32,178 nt of DNA from Gemmatimonadota bacterium (GTDB lineage: Bacteria; Gemmatimonadota; Gemmatimonadetes; Longimicrobiales; Gaopeijiaceae). The stretch spans positions 1 through 32,178 of the forward strand of contig JAJDNI010000271.1 of assembly GCA_022340755.1 (NCBI GenBank), read 5' to 3'. Shown here one piece after another: positions 8,743-15,986 of the stretch; positions within the stretch are counted from its first letter, which is position 1; each line of letters opens with the position of its first letter. A program made the translations under genes and the position numbers. The notes beneath the pieces are model-generated. The model ran no database searches. It worked only from the letters and a program-made list of their open reading frames with translations, and was not told where the DNA came from.

Positions 8743-9419
8743 GCAGGCTCCCTGTGCCGGAAGACGTAGCCTACGCCCCGCACGGTGTGGAGGAGGGGAT
8801 TCCGCCCCGCCGCCCGCAGCTTCTGCCGGAGGTGCCCCACGTGCACGTCCACCACATTGCTCATGGGGTCGAAGTGGAGGTCCCAGACCTTCTCAAGGAG
8901 CTCGGTGCGGCGCACCACACGCTCGGGGTTCAGCATGAGGTACTCCAGCAGCTGGAACTCCCTGGGCGTGAGATCGAGGAGCGCGCCACCGCGCGTGGCC
9001 GCGTGCTTCACCCGGTCGAGCTCCACGTCGTCGTAGACGAGCCTGTCCGTCCGCGACGACCCGCCCCTGCGCAGGAGCGCCCTCACGCGCGCCAGAAGCT
9101 CATCGAGACCGAACGGCTTGGTCAGGTAGTCGTCCGCGCCGGCATCCAGACCCAAGACGATGTCCTGTTCCGAATCCCGGGCCGTGAGGAGAAGCACCGG
9201 GACCGGCACCTCCCGAGCGCGAAGCTCGCGCACGATTTCCAGCCCCGTGCGACCGGGAAGCATGACGTCCAGCAGCAGAAGGTCGTACTCGTAGACCAAG
9301 GCGCGAGTGAGGCCGTCGTCACCGGTGTGGGCGACGTCCACGGCGTAGCCTTCCTCCCGGAGACCCATACCCAGGAAGCTGGCGACCTTCTTGTCGTCCT
9401 CGACGACGAGGATCCTCAT
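8739..9419 (-). CDS. OmpR/PhoB-family response regulator (CusR-like)
   Basis: A 226-residue two-domain regulator. The receiver domain has the acidic pair in VVEDD (residues 8-9), phospho-acceptor D51 in LLLLDVMLPG, T79 and K101 in YLTKPF. The C-terminal winged helix (~128-222) has the family signature LTPREFQLLEYLMLNPERVVRR followed by the VDVHVGHLRQKL recognition helix and TVRGVGYVF wing. It is cotranscribed with the kinase at 7318-8742. No strong Shine-Dalgarno precedes ATG 9419. The likely targets are the efflux operon and permease promoters around 5946-6096, where repeated half-sites are visible. Family is certain; the regulon is inferred. Confidence 0.94.
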   Translation of the reverse strand: MRILVVEDDKKVASFLGMGLREEGYAVDVAHTGDDGLTRALVYEYDLLLLDVMLPGRTGLEIVRELRAREVPVPVLLLTARDSEQDIVLGLDAGADDYLTKPFGLDELLARVRALLRRGGSSRTDRLVYDDVELDRVKHAATRGGALLDLTPREFQLLEYLMLNPERVVRRTELLEKVWDLHFDPMSNVVDVHVGHLRQKLRAAGRNPLLHTVRGVGYVFRHREPA

Positions 9420-9476
9420 GCCGTCGGATTCCCAGGGGGCCCGAAGCCCAGAGGTCCTCTGTCCACCACCGCGATC

Positions 9477-10130
9477 CTACATCTCCTTCAGGAGCCCCAC
9501 CCGAAGGGCGAAGCGCACCAGCTCGGAGCGGTGGTTCAGGCCGAGCTTGTCCATGATCCGGGAGCGGTAGGTGTCCACCGTCTTCGGGCTGATGAACAGC
9601 TTCTTGCCGATCTCCCTCGAGCTGTACCCCTCCGCCGTGAGGGCGAGCACTTCCTGCTCGCGGGTGCTGAGGTCGTGAAGCCCCGCCCCCTCGTCGGTCT
9701 CCGAAGCCTTGTACCGCTGCAGGAGCAGCGTGGTCGCTTTGGGAGGCAGATAGACCTCCCCCCGTGCCACGACCCGGATGGCCTCGATGAGGTCCGTGTC
9801 CGCGCTGGTCTTGGTCAGGTATCCGCTGGCGCCCGCCTCCACGACGGGCACCAGGTACTCCTCCTCGGCGTGGACGGTCAGCACCAGAACCTTGGTGTCC
9901 AGCTCCAGCGCGGCGATGCGGCGGGTGGCCTCGAGCCCGTTGGAGCCCGGCATGGACAGGTCCATGACCACCACGTCCGGCTTGAGCTGGCGGACCCGGT
10001 CCACCGCCTCGTCCCCGGACGACGCCTCGCCGACCACCGTCATGCGGCCGTCGGCCTCGAGGAGCGCGCGGATGCCCGCCCGGAACATTGCGTGGTCGTC
10101 CACCAGGAGGATCTTCGTTCCTTCAGACAT
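9477..10130 (-). CDS. NarL/LuxR-family response regulator
   Basis: A 217-residue NarL-type regulator. The receiver domain has DD at 11-12, phospho-acceptor D57 (VVVMDLSMPG), T85 and K107 (YLTKTS). The C-terminal LuxR-type HTH (~152-212) carries LSTREQEVLALTAEGYSSRE and the recognition helix SPKTVDTYRSRIMDKLGL. ATG 10130 overlaps the stop of the upstream kinase by 8 nt, so the pair is translationally coupled; an in-frame ATG at 10187 would only add kinase-antiphase sequence. The gene ends 57 bp before the OmpR-type regulator, so read-through from this pair into the metal-sensing pair is possible. Its target genes are unknown; the divergent stress operon at 11409-14138 is a natural candidate. 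Confidence 0.94.
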   Translation of the reverse strand: MSEGTKILLVDDHAMFRAGIRALLEADGRMTVVGEASSGDEAVDRVRQLKPDVVVMDLSMPGSNGLEATRRIAALELDTKVLVLTVHAEEEYLVPVVEAGASGYLTKTSADTDLIEAIRVVARGEVYLPPKATTLLLQRYKASETDEGAGLHDLSTREQEVLALTAEGYSSREIGKKLFISPKTVDTYRSRIMDKLGLNHRSELVRFALRVGLLKEM

Positions 10131-11154
10131 TCTGGGCCTCGGTCGCCGTGGAAGCGGGAACGTTGATGCGGATCCGGGTTCCCTCACCCGGAGTGCTGTC
10201 GACGATCACGCGACCGCCCACCATGACGGCGCGCTCCTGCATGCTCACCAGCCCCAGCCCGCCCCCGCCCTCGCGTACCTGGCCCTCGGTGAAGCCTCGC
10301 CCGTCGTCCTCGATGACGAGAAAAACCTTCCCGTCCGCCGCACCCAGCCTCAGCCGGGCCCGATCGGCACCGGAGTGCCTCACCACGTTCGAAAGCGCTT
10401 CCTGGACCACACGGTACAGAGCCAGCTTCGCATCCTTCCCGAGGAGATGATCCACCGGGTCGAGATCCGCGTCGACCTCGAAGCCTCCTCCTTCCCGCAG
10501 CCCACGCAGGTGCGCCCGGATGGCGGTGACCAGGCCGACCTCCTCCAGCTCCGGAGGGCGCAGCCCCCGGGCGATGCGCTTCACGCCTTCGGCGGTCTCG
10601 AGGATCTCGTCCCGCAGCTGGTCGAGCCCCCTCCGCCACGCTTCAGCATCGGTCTGCATGGACAAGATCCGGATGTGAAGCATGAGCGTGGCCAGCCGCT
10701 GGGCGGTGTCGTCGTGAAGCTCACGGGCGATGCGTTGCCGCTCTTCTTCCGAAGCGCGCATGGCCCCTTCCGAGAAGTTCTGGAGGCGCTTGCGGTTGGT
10801 GATGTCCCGCACGGTGCACACGACGCGCTGGCCCTGGGGTGTCTCCCAGGGGCTCAGGCTCACCTCCACGGGAAAGAGCGAACCGTCCTTGCGACGCCCC
10901 AGAAGCTCCATGCCGACTCCCATAGGTCTCGTATGGGGGGCCTGGGCATATCGGGAGCGGTGCTCCAGATGCGCTCTCCGAGCGGTATCCGGAACCAGTA
11001 CCTCGACGGGCTCCGCCAGCAGCTCTTCCCGGGCATAGCCGAACATCGCCTCCACCTGTGGGTTCACGTCGCGGATCTTGCCGTCATGGCAGACGACCAA
11101 GACTCCGTCGGGCGAAGACTCGAATACGGCGCGGTATTCTTCGGCGGTCAGCAC
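10123..11154 (-). CDS. PAS-domain sensor histidine kinase, NarX/HisKA_3 type
   Basis: A soluble kinase of about 343 residues with no transmembrane segment. The N-terminal PAS domain (residues ~4-120) begins EEYRAVFESSPDGVLVV and ends in the PAC-type VVCTVRDITNRKRL. The HisKA_3 domain holds phospho-acceptor H147 in IARELHDDTAQRL, and the ATPase domain has LYRVVQEALSNVVRHSG, DDGRGF and GLGLVSMQERA. I chose the GTG at 11154, with AGGAAG 8 nt upstream and the PAS domain starting at once; an in-frame ATG at 11223 with GAGG 6 nt upstream is the main alternative. It is coupled by overlap to the LuxR-type regulator and should phosphorylate it. The PAS ligand is not evident; redox or an internal signal is plausible. 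Confidence 0.9.
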   Translation of the reverse strand: MLTAEEYRAVFESSPDGVLVVCHDGKIRDVNPQVEAMFGYAREELLAEPVEVLVPDTARRAHLEHRSRYAQAPHTRPMGVGMELLGRRKDGSLFPVEVSLSPWETPQGQRVVCTVRDITNRKRLQNFSEGAMRASEEERQRIARELHDDTAQRLATLMLHIRILSMQTDAEAWRRGLDQLRDEILETAEGVKRIARGLRPPELEEVGLVTAIRAHLRGLREGGGFEVDADLDPVDHLLGKDAKLALYRVVQEALSNVVRHSGADRARLRLGAADGKVFLVIEDDGRGFTEGQVREGGGGLGLVSMQERAVMVGGRVIVDSTPGEGTRIRINVPASTATEAQNV

Positions 11155-11189
11155 GGGCAGTTCTTCCTGTCTCCTGTCTCGCCAACAAG

Positions 11190-11208
11190 TGTGGAGAAAA
11201 ACCCCACA
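11190..11208. promoter_or_regulatory. TGTGG-N9-CCACA inverted repeat between divergent kinase genes
   Basis: A perfect 5-bp dyad (arms 11190-11194 and 11204-11208) lies in the 254-bp region between the two divergent kinase genes, which must hold both promoters. It could be an operator, or leader sequence of the minus-strand kinase if that gene starts at 11154. No confident -35/-10 pair was recognised in the rest of the interval. Confidence 0.3.
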
Positions 11209-11408
11209 TTCCCGTCGGCGCATCTCCCACCTCGCAGGGCGCGTTGTCCCTGACAGCCGTGGACACCCGCCCCGCAAGAATTTACGCGAGTCTGCGGGGA
11301 CCGCGAGCCCCCGGGGCTCCGGATGGTGCGACCGGGCGGTGAACCCCTCGCGTTCACGATAGATCCCTGCTCTTGCTCTTTATCCTTCACCCGCTCCCAG
11401 GAAGCATG

Positions 11409-12617
11409 ATGGCCACCACCGAACCAGGCGTCGCCGGAGCCGGCGGCACCACGGGACGGACGGGGGTTCTGGGATCGTCGGGAAGGTCTTCGGCGGCGCG
11501 TCCGTTTCAGCGGGTCTCGCTGTTCTGGAAGATCACCCTGGCGAACCTGGCCCTGGTAGTGGTCGCGGCGCTGGTGGGCGCAGGCCTCACGACCGCCTTG
11601 AGCCGGCCGGCCCAGGGAGCCTTCGCCGCTGCGGGCGTGGTGTTGGGCATCCTCGTCCTCGTCACGAGCGTCGTGGTGAACGCCGCCCTGGTGAAGCTGG
11701 CGCTGTCCCCACTCGGCGCACTCCAGGAAACGGCACGCAGGGTAGGAGAGGGACAGGTGGACGCCCGTGCCGCGGAGTCGCGTCTGGCGGACTCCGAGCT
11801 GCAGAGCCTGGCCCAGGTGTTCAACGAGATGCTGGACACCCTGTCGGCCAATCGGGCGAGGCAGCTGGAGCTGGCCAGACGGGTACTCGAGTCGGAGGAA
11901 CGCGAGCGTCAGCGCATCGCACACGAGCTGTATTCCGGAACGGCCCAGACGCTGGCAGGCGTTCTGGTCCGGCTGCGCATCGCCGAGCGGCACCTTACGA
12001 GTGGCGCGGATGGCTCCATGCACGAGATCCGCGAGGAAGTGGTCAGCGCGCTCGAAGAGATCCGAGGTGTCGCTCGGCGGCTGCGGCCGCCGGAGTTGGA
12101 TGAATTGGGTGTGCGTGCGGCCCTGGAGGCCCACGCGCGTTCGCTCAACGAACGCAACCGTATCGACGTGCGATTCGAGGGGTCCGTGCCGGACCTCTCG
12201 AGAGAGTCCTCGCTTGCCCTTTTCCGCATCGGCCAGGAGGCGATCTCCAACGTGGTGCTCCACTCCGGAGCCGAAACCTTGAAGATCAGGTTCTCCGCCG
12301 AGGACGACTCGGTGGTGGCGGAGTTCGAGGATGACGGCCACGGGTTCGATCTCGGGGCGGCGCTGGCACACACCGGAGAGAGCCTCGGCCTCTTCGGGAT
12401 GCACGAGCGGGCAGGTTATGTTCAAGGTGAGTTGTCGCTGGAGTCCGGGCCGGGGCGTGGCACCCGGGTTCGCGTGGTGATTCCCGCACACCCCCGCCGG
12501 CGCACCGCTTCGGCGGCCGGTATGGCCGATCGGCTGGTGGACGGACTCGTGGACACGGAAACGGAACTGGCCGTGGCGACTGTCATCGACAGCGGAGGGA
12601 ATCCCTCGCCCTACTGA
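11409..12617 (+). CDS. NarX-like sensor kinase lacking the phospho-acceptor histidine (probable pseudokinase)
   Basis: About 402 residues. Two adjacent TM helices (~37-62 and ~70-98) with only a short loop between them leave no periplasmic sensor domain. A HAMP segment (~98-150) leads into a HisKA_3-like helix and an ATPase domain. The ATPase motifs are kept: FRIGQEAISNVVLHSG, DDGHGF and SLGLFGMHERAG. The phospho-acceptor box reads IAHELYSGTAQTL, where the neighbouring kinase has IARELHDDTAQRL: His is Tyr175 and the next Asp is Ser176. Autophosphorylation at the usual site is therefore not possible. Start ATG 11409 has AGGA 6 nt upstream; ATG 11406 and TTG 11373 are alternatives. It heads a plus-strand set with the USP and CBS genes and is divergent from the canonical kinase/regulator pair, suggesting a modulatory role. 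Confidence 0.88.
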   Translation: MATTEPGVAGAGGTTGRTGVLGSSGRSSAARPFQRVSLFWKITLANLALVVVAALVGAGLTTALSRPAQGAFAAAGVVLGILVLVTSVVVNAALVKLALSPLGALQETARRVGEGQVDARAAESRLADSELQSLAQVFNEMLDTLSANRARQLELARRVLESEERERQRIAHELYSGTAQTLAGVLVRLRIAERHLTSGADGSMHEIREEVVSALEEIRGVARRLRPPELDELGVRAALEAHARSLNERNRIDVRFEGSVPDLSRESSLALFRIGQEAISNVVLHSGAETLKIRFSAEDDSVVAEFEDDGHGFDLGAALAHTGESLGLFGMHERAGYVQGELSLESGPGRGTRVRVVIPAHPRRRTASAAGMADRLVDGLVDTETELAVATVIDSGGNPSPY

Positions 12618-12682
12618 GGGAGCCGCGTCCGCGGCGTCCAATCAACGCCCTCCGGACCGGCCATTCGAGCCCGGAGGATTCC

Positions 12683-13579
12683 ATGTACAGCCAGATTCTG
12701 GTTCCGCTGGACGGATCGCGATTCGCCGAGTCCGCGCTTCCCGTCACCCTGGGACTGAGCCGCCGTACGGGTGCCCGGATCCACCTGGTCACCGTTCAGG
12801 AGCCGATTCCCTCCTTCGCCTACGACGAGTGGGAGAGCGCGGCTACGGAGTGGAGCGACCGCTACCTCCAGAACGTCGTGGAGCGCATGGGCGATCTCGC
12901 CGGAGGTGAGGTGACCACCCACCTCCGGTCCGGCCATGTCGTCGAGGCCCTCGAGGACGAAGCGGAGACGCGGAAGGCCGACCTCGTGGTCATGGCCACT
13001 CACGGTCGCGGGCTTCTGTCTCGGGCCTGGCTCGGCAGCGTCGCCGCCTCGTTCATCCACCACACGCAACGTCCAGTGCTGCTGGTGCGTCCGGCGACGG
13101 ATCCGCCGTCCTCGTTCGCGCCGGACCGGACCTTCTCCCGGATTCTGATTCCTCTCGACGGCAGCAAGCTCTCGGAGAGCGTGCTGGATCGCGCAGTGGA
13201 GTTGGGCACGCTGTTTGGGGCGACCTACCACCTCCTCAGGGTGGTGCCCTATCCGATGGATCTCTCGTCCTCCTATCTGCCGCACACCGTCCAGGTGAAC
13301 CAGCAGGTCGTCAACGAGGCCCGAGAGTCCGCCGAGCAGTATCTCGAGGAGCACGCCGCGCGCCTACGCGGCAACGGGCACACCGTCACCGTGGCCGCCC
13401 GGGTCGTGCCCCAGCCGGGTCACGGAATCGTCTCCGAGGCCGAGTCGGAGGGGTGCGACTTCATCGCCATGGCGACCCACGGTCGCACGGGGTTGACCCG
13501 CGCGTTCCTGGGAAGCACGGCGGACAAGGTGCTGCGCGCTGCGCACGTCCCGTTGCTCATCTACCGGCCCGGGCTCTGA
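12683..13579 (+). CDS. Tandem universal stress protein (two UspA domains)
   Basis: A 298-residue cytoplasmic protein made of two UspA domains (residues ~1-142 and ~149-298). Each starts with the strand SQILVPLDGS or SRILIPLDGS and carries the ATP-binding signature: MATHGRGLLSRAWLGSVA in domain 1 and MATHGRTGLTRAFLGSTADKV in domain 2, both fitting G-2X-G-9X-G(S/T). Both domains therefore probably bind nucleotide. ATG 12683 has GGAGG 6 nt upstream. It lies 65 bp after the degenerate kinase and 19 bp before the CBS gene, so all three probably form one transcript. Tandem USPs next to NarL-type signalling and CBS proteins are typical of hypoxia or energy-stress responses; that role is inferred. 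Confidence 0.93.
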   Translation: MYSQILVPLDGSRFAESALPVTLGLSRRTGARIHLVTVQEPIPSFAYDEWESAATEWSDRYLQNVVERMGDLAGGEVTTHLRSGHVVEALEDEAETRKADLVVMATHGRGLLSRAWLGSVAASFIHHTQRPVLLVRPATDPPSSFAPDRTFSRILIPLDGSKLSESVLDRAVELGTLFGATYHLLRVVPYPMDLSSSYLPHTVQVNQQVVNEARESAEQYLEEHAARLRGNGHTVTVAARVVPQPGHGIVSEAESEGCDFIAMATHGRTGLTRAFLGSTADKVLRAAHVPLLIYRPGL

Positions 13580-13598
13580 AACGCCCACGGAGGCTCCC

Positions 13599-14138
13599 AT
13601 GATCACCGTGCGGAGTGTCATGCAAACCGACGTCGTCACCGTGAGGCCCGAGGCCAGCGTCCGGCAGCTGGCCCGACTCCTGGCCGACGAGGAGATCAGC
13701 GGTGTTCCCGTGGTGGACGGCAACGGTGCCCTGGTGGGGGTGGTCTCGTCCACCGACGTCGTCCGCCTCGCCGCCGAAGAGGCAGAGGTGCATGTCGCGT
13801 CCTTCTCCTTGAGGCCGGAGCCGGCAATTCCGGATCCCGAGCTCGACGACGTGCCTGATGCGGACCCCTATGGGTTCTTCCTCCCCGAGGACTCCCCGCT
13901 GGCCCCGGAGGGATTGCTCAACGAGTTGGAGGAGAGCGAGCTGGACGTGCGCACCGTGGCCGACATCATGACCCCGGTGACGTTCTCGGTGGAAGCCGAC
14001 GCGTCGGTCAGTGAGCTGGCGGGGTTCCTGGTTCGTGGCAGGATCCACAGGGCCGTGGTCGTGGAGGAGGGTCTGCTGCGGGGCATCGTCACCTCGGGGG
14101 ACATCCTGAAGGCCGTGGCGGACGGTCGCCTGAGCTGA
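13599..14138 (+). CDS. Two-CBS-domain protein with acidic insert
   Basis: A 179-residue protein with a CBS pair (Bateman module) that likely binds adenine nucleotides. CBS1 covers ~1-60 (VRSVMQTDVVTVRPEASV ... GVVSSTDVVRLA) and CBS2 ~117-177 (VADIMTPVTFSVEADASV ... GIVTSGDILKAV). The two domains are separated by a long acidic insert (~62-115) containing PDADPYGFFLPEDSPLAPEG, longer than the usual linker. ATG 13599 has GGAGG upstream. It is the last gene of the kinase-USP-CBS set and is followed 34 bp later by a strong terminator hairpin. As a stand-alone CBS protein it may act as an energy sensor for an unknown partner. Confidence 0.9.
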   Translation: MITVRSVMQTDVVTVRPEASVRQLARLLADEEISGVPVVDGNGALVGVVSSTDVVRLAAEEAEVHVASFSLRPEPAIPDPELDDVPDADPYGFFLPEDSPLAPEGLLNELEESELDVRTVADIMTPVTFSVEADASVSELAGFLVRGRIHRAVVVEEGLLRGIVTSGDILKAVADGRLS

Positions 14139-14171
14139 AGCACCGGACAGCCCCGGAGAATCCCACGATGC

Positions 14172-14207
14172 AAGCGCCCCGGCGGTAGGTCCACCACCGG
14201 GGCGCTT
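14172..14207. terminator. 11-bp hairpin terminator between convergent genes
   Basis: The arms aagcgccccgg (14172-14182) and ccggggcgctt (14197-14207) form a perfect 11-bp stem with a 14-nt loop. The hairpin lies between the CBS gene (ends 14138, plus) and the DUF4097 gene (ends 14229, minus), so it can serve both directions. There is no T-tract beyond the terminal tt, as is common in GC-rich genomes. Confidence 0.75.
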
Positions 14208-14228
14208 CAGGGACCGTGCGAGGAGGCC

Positions 14229-15131
14229 TCATCCGCCGTGGCGGTGCCGGCCCTCCTGCTTGTCGCGCGGGATGCTCACCGTGCCCTCGACGCCACTGTA
14301 GCGGATGCCGCCGCTGCCGTCGCTGCGCACCGTGAAGTCACCCTTCACATCGCGAACTTCGATGGAGCCCGAGCCGTCGTCGGCTACGGTCACGTTCCGT
14401 CCCACGCCGGCCACCTCGATGCCGCCGGAGCCGTCGTCGAGACGAACCGAGCCCTGGACGTCCCGGATGCCGATGCCGCCGGAGCCGTCCTCGATATTGA
14501 CGTCGCCGGCGACCCCGGACACGTCGATCTCACCCGAGGAGTCGTCGACGTTGACCGAGCCGTCGATGTCGCGCACCCTGATCGAGCCCGAGGAGTCGTC
14601 GATGTTCAACGCTCCCGTTCCCGACACCTCGAGGTCGCCCGAGGAGTCGCTCAGATCCACGCTCATCCCCTTGGGGACCTCCACCGTGAGATCGATGCGG
14701 GCGTAGTCCTCACCCCGCCATCCGATCCCTCTGTGGGAGGGATAGTGGGTCTCGAGGGCGAGGCGACCCGCGTGATCCTCGACGGTCACCTGCAGGTCCT
14801 TCAAGTACTCTTCGTCCGAAGCGCACGCGTGTCCGACGGCCCGCACTTCCTTCAGTCCTTCGACGCCGACCACTCTCAGCGCACCGGAGCCGGCGTCCAG
14901 CTGCAGCCGCTGAGATGCCGACGCGTCGACCTGGACCGTGCGCTCCGCCTCGTAGCGGCAATCTCCGGACCCCCTCACCTGCACACGCATCCTCACCGCC
15001 GGCTCCCTCACACGCACCCTGACGCTGTGGGCCGGGGTGTGGTTCTGGGCCAGGAGCCCCACCGCGTAGTCGCCGCCGAGCCCGACCAGGCCGTAGCCCA
15101 TGAAGAGCGCCGCTACCTTCAATCCACGCAT
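14229..15131 (-). CDS. DUF4097-type beta-repeat protein, exported or membrane-anchored
   Basis: A 300-residue protein beginning with a hydrophobic segment (KVAALFMGYGLVGLGGDYAVG) that is a signal peptide or anchor. The C-terminal half (residues 162-280) is built of seven units of 17-19 residues, each with a D-(S/G)-S-G turn at 162, 179, 197, 215, 233, 252 and 271, alternating with hydrophobic strands such as GSVNV and GDVNI. This is the right-handed beta-solenoid pattern seen in DUF4097 / adhesin-like proteins. Units 1-3 use DSSG and units 4-7 DGSG, suggesting stepwise duplication. ATG 15131 has GAGGAGG 4 nt upstream. The end, GRHRHGG, is basic and His-containing. It is monocistronic between a shared terminator and a divergent gene. 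Function is unknown; an envelope-exposed structural or binding role is likely. Confidence 0.85.
   Translation of the reverse strand: MRGLKVAALFMGYGLVGLGGDYAVGLLAQNHTPAHSVRVRVREPAVRMRVQVRGSGDCRYEAERTVQVDASASQRLQLDAGSGALRVVGVEGLKEVRAVGHACASDEEYLKDLQVTVEDHAGRLALETHYPSHRGIGWRGEDYARIDLTVEVPKGMSVDLSDSSGDLEVSGTGALNIDDSSGSIRVRDIDGSVNVDDSSGEIDVSGVAGDVNIEDGSGGIGIRDVQGSVRLDDGSGGIEVAGVGRNVTVADDGSGSIEVRDVKGDFTVRSDGSGGIRYSGVEGTVSIPRDKQEGRHRHGG
14292..14648 (-). repeat. Seven-unit ~54-bp coding repeat (18-residue beta-solenoid units)
   Basis: Inside the DUF4097 gene, a ~54-bp unit encoding one D(S/G)SG turn plus two short strands recurs seven times with 17-19 residue spacing. The nucleotide copies (for example gccggagccgtc and cccgaggagtcgtc blocks on the plus strand) remain similar, so copy number could vary between strains. 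Confidence 0.7.
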
Positions 15132-15432
15132 CTTGCCTCCTCACTTCGGTGGAACCCGACCCTTCTGACCCTTGCTTTGTTGGACGATGATCAGCCCGGC
15201 CGGGTTGGAATCATGAGGCGCGCCCGCCACCGTCTCCGTATCCCGGTGTGACGAGTCGGGACCCGCCGCCGCCCGAAGGGGTGTGGCGGCGTCTTCCGCA
15301 TCCGGGAGGAGTCCCGACCTATCTCCCAGACGAGGAGACGGCCCGGATCGTTTCGCGGCGGTGGGGACCGTCCTGGAACGAAGCGGTGCGGCCATGGTTT
15401 AAGGGAAGACATTCCCAACTGCCGGAGCGATC
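15132..15432. other. Divergent intergenic region without a recognisable gene
   Basis: This 301-bp stretch separates the DUF4097 gene from the divergent beta-barrel gene and must contain both promoters. I see a 10-bp palindrome cccggccggg (15195-15204) and a small gggaa-N4-ttccc dyad (15403-15416) just upstream of the plus-strand start, but no clear -35/-10 pair. Short frames here (for example 15248-15436, plus) have no family features or good ribosome site. Confidence 0.4.
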
Positions 15433-15966
15433 ATGACCGCCCACCGACCCGCTCGCTGGTGGCTTCTGGCCACCCTTCTCGCCCTCGGATCTCCGCTGGC
15501 GGTGCGTGCGCAGAGCACCGAGGGATGGACGCCCGCCATGGTGGGGATCCGCTTCGGCTACCTGGACCGATCCACGGCGTCGGTCCTCGGGGCGCAGCTT
15601 CGCATCCCGGTGATTCGTCAGGGGTACGTGGAGCTCGTGCCCAACGGGGACATCACGTTCCTCAGGGGCCTGAAAGAGTACCAGTACGGCCTCGAGGTCG
15701 CGTACATCAGCGGTGGTCGGCACGGTGGCCTGATGCTGGGGGCCGGAACCGTTGCCCGTAACAGCATCTTCGACCAGGGCTCCGTACGCGAGACCCGCAA
15801 AGGCTGGGACCTGGTCGTGGGTCTGAAGACCATGCCCGGGAGAGGGATCCCCTTTGGCATCCAGCTCCAGGAGCGGTGGGAGTTCCTGCGGGTCCCGGTG
15901 AACCCCAGGGTGCTGTCGTTGGGAGTGAACTTCCCGTTGTGGGGATGGGGGCGCTTCCGCGACTGA
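15433..15966 (+). CDS. Small secreted protein, probable outer-membrane beta-barrel
   Basis: A 177-residue protein with a clear signal peptide (RPARWWLLATLLALGSPLAVRAQS, cleavage after AQ or RA). The mature part alternates short amphipathic strands with glycine turns (VGIRFGYLDRS, LGAQLRIPVI, YQYGLEVAYISGG, GGLMLGAGTVA, VLSLGVNFPLWGWG), as in eight-stranded outer-membrane barrels. It ends in GRFRD rather than the classical terminal Phe. ATG 15433 has GGAG 5 nt upstream. I do not recognise a named family. It stands alone on the plus strand, converging with the VOC gene after 20 bp. Confidence 0.75.
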   Translation: MTAHRPARWWLLATLLALGSPLAVRAQSTEGWTPAMVGIRFGYLDRSTASVLGAQLRIPVIRQGYVELVPNGDITFLRGLKEYQYGLEVAYISGGRHGGLMLGAGTVARNSIFDQGSVRETRKGWDLVVGLKTMPGRGIPFGIQLQERWEFLRVPVNPRVLSLGVNFPLWGWGRFRD

Positions 15967-15986
15967 CGCGGGCGCCGGCACCGCGC

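Noticed and set aside
9449-9461. cagaggtcctctg palindrome after the LuxR-type regulator gene
   Set aside because: The stem is only five to six pairs with almost no loop and no T-run; too weak to call a terminator.
15141-15395. Short open frames in the 15132-15432 gap
   Set aside because: Arg/Pro-rich, overlapping in several frames, with no ribosome site or recognisable motif.
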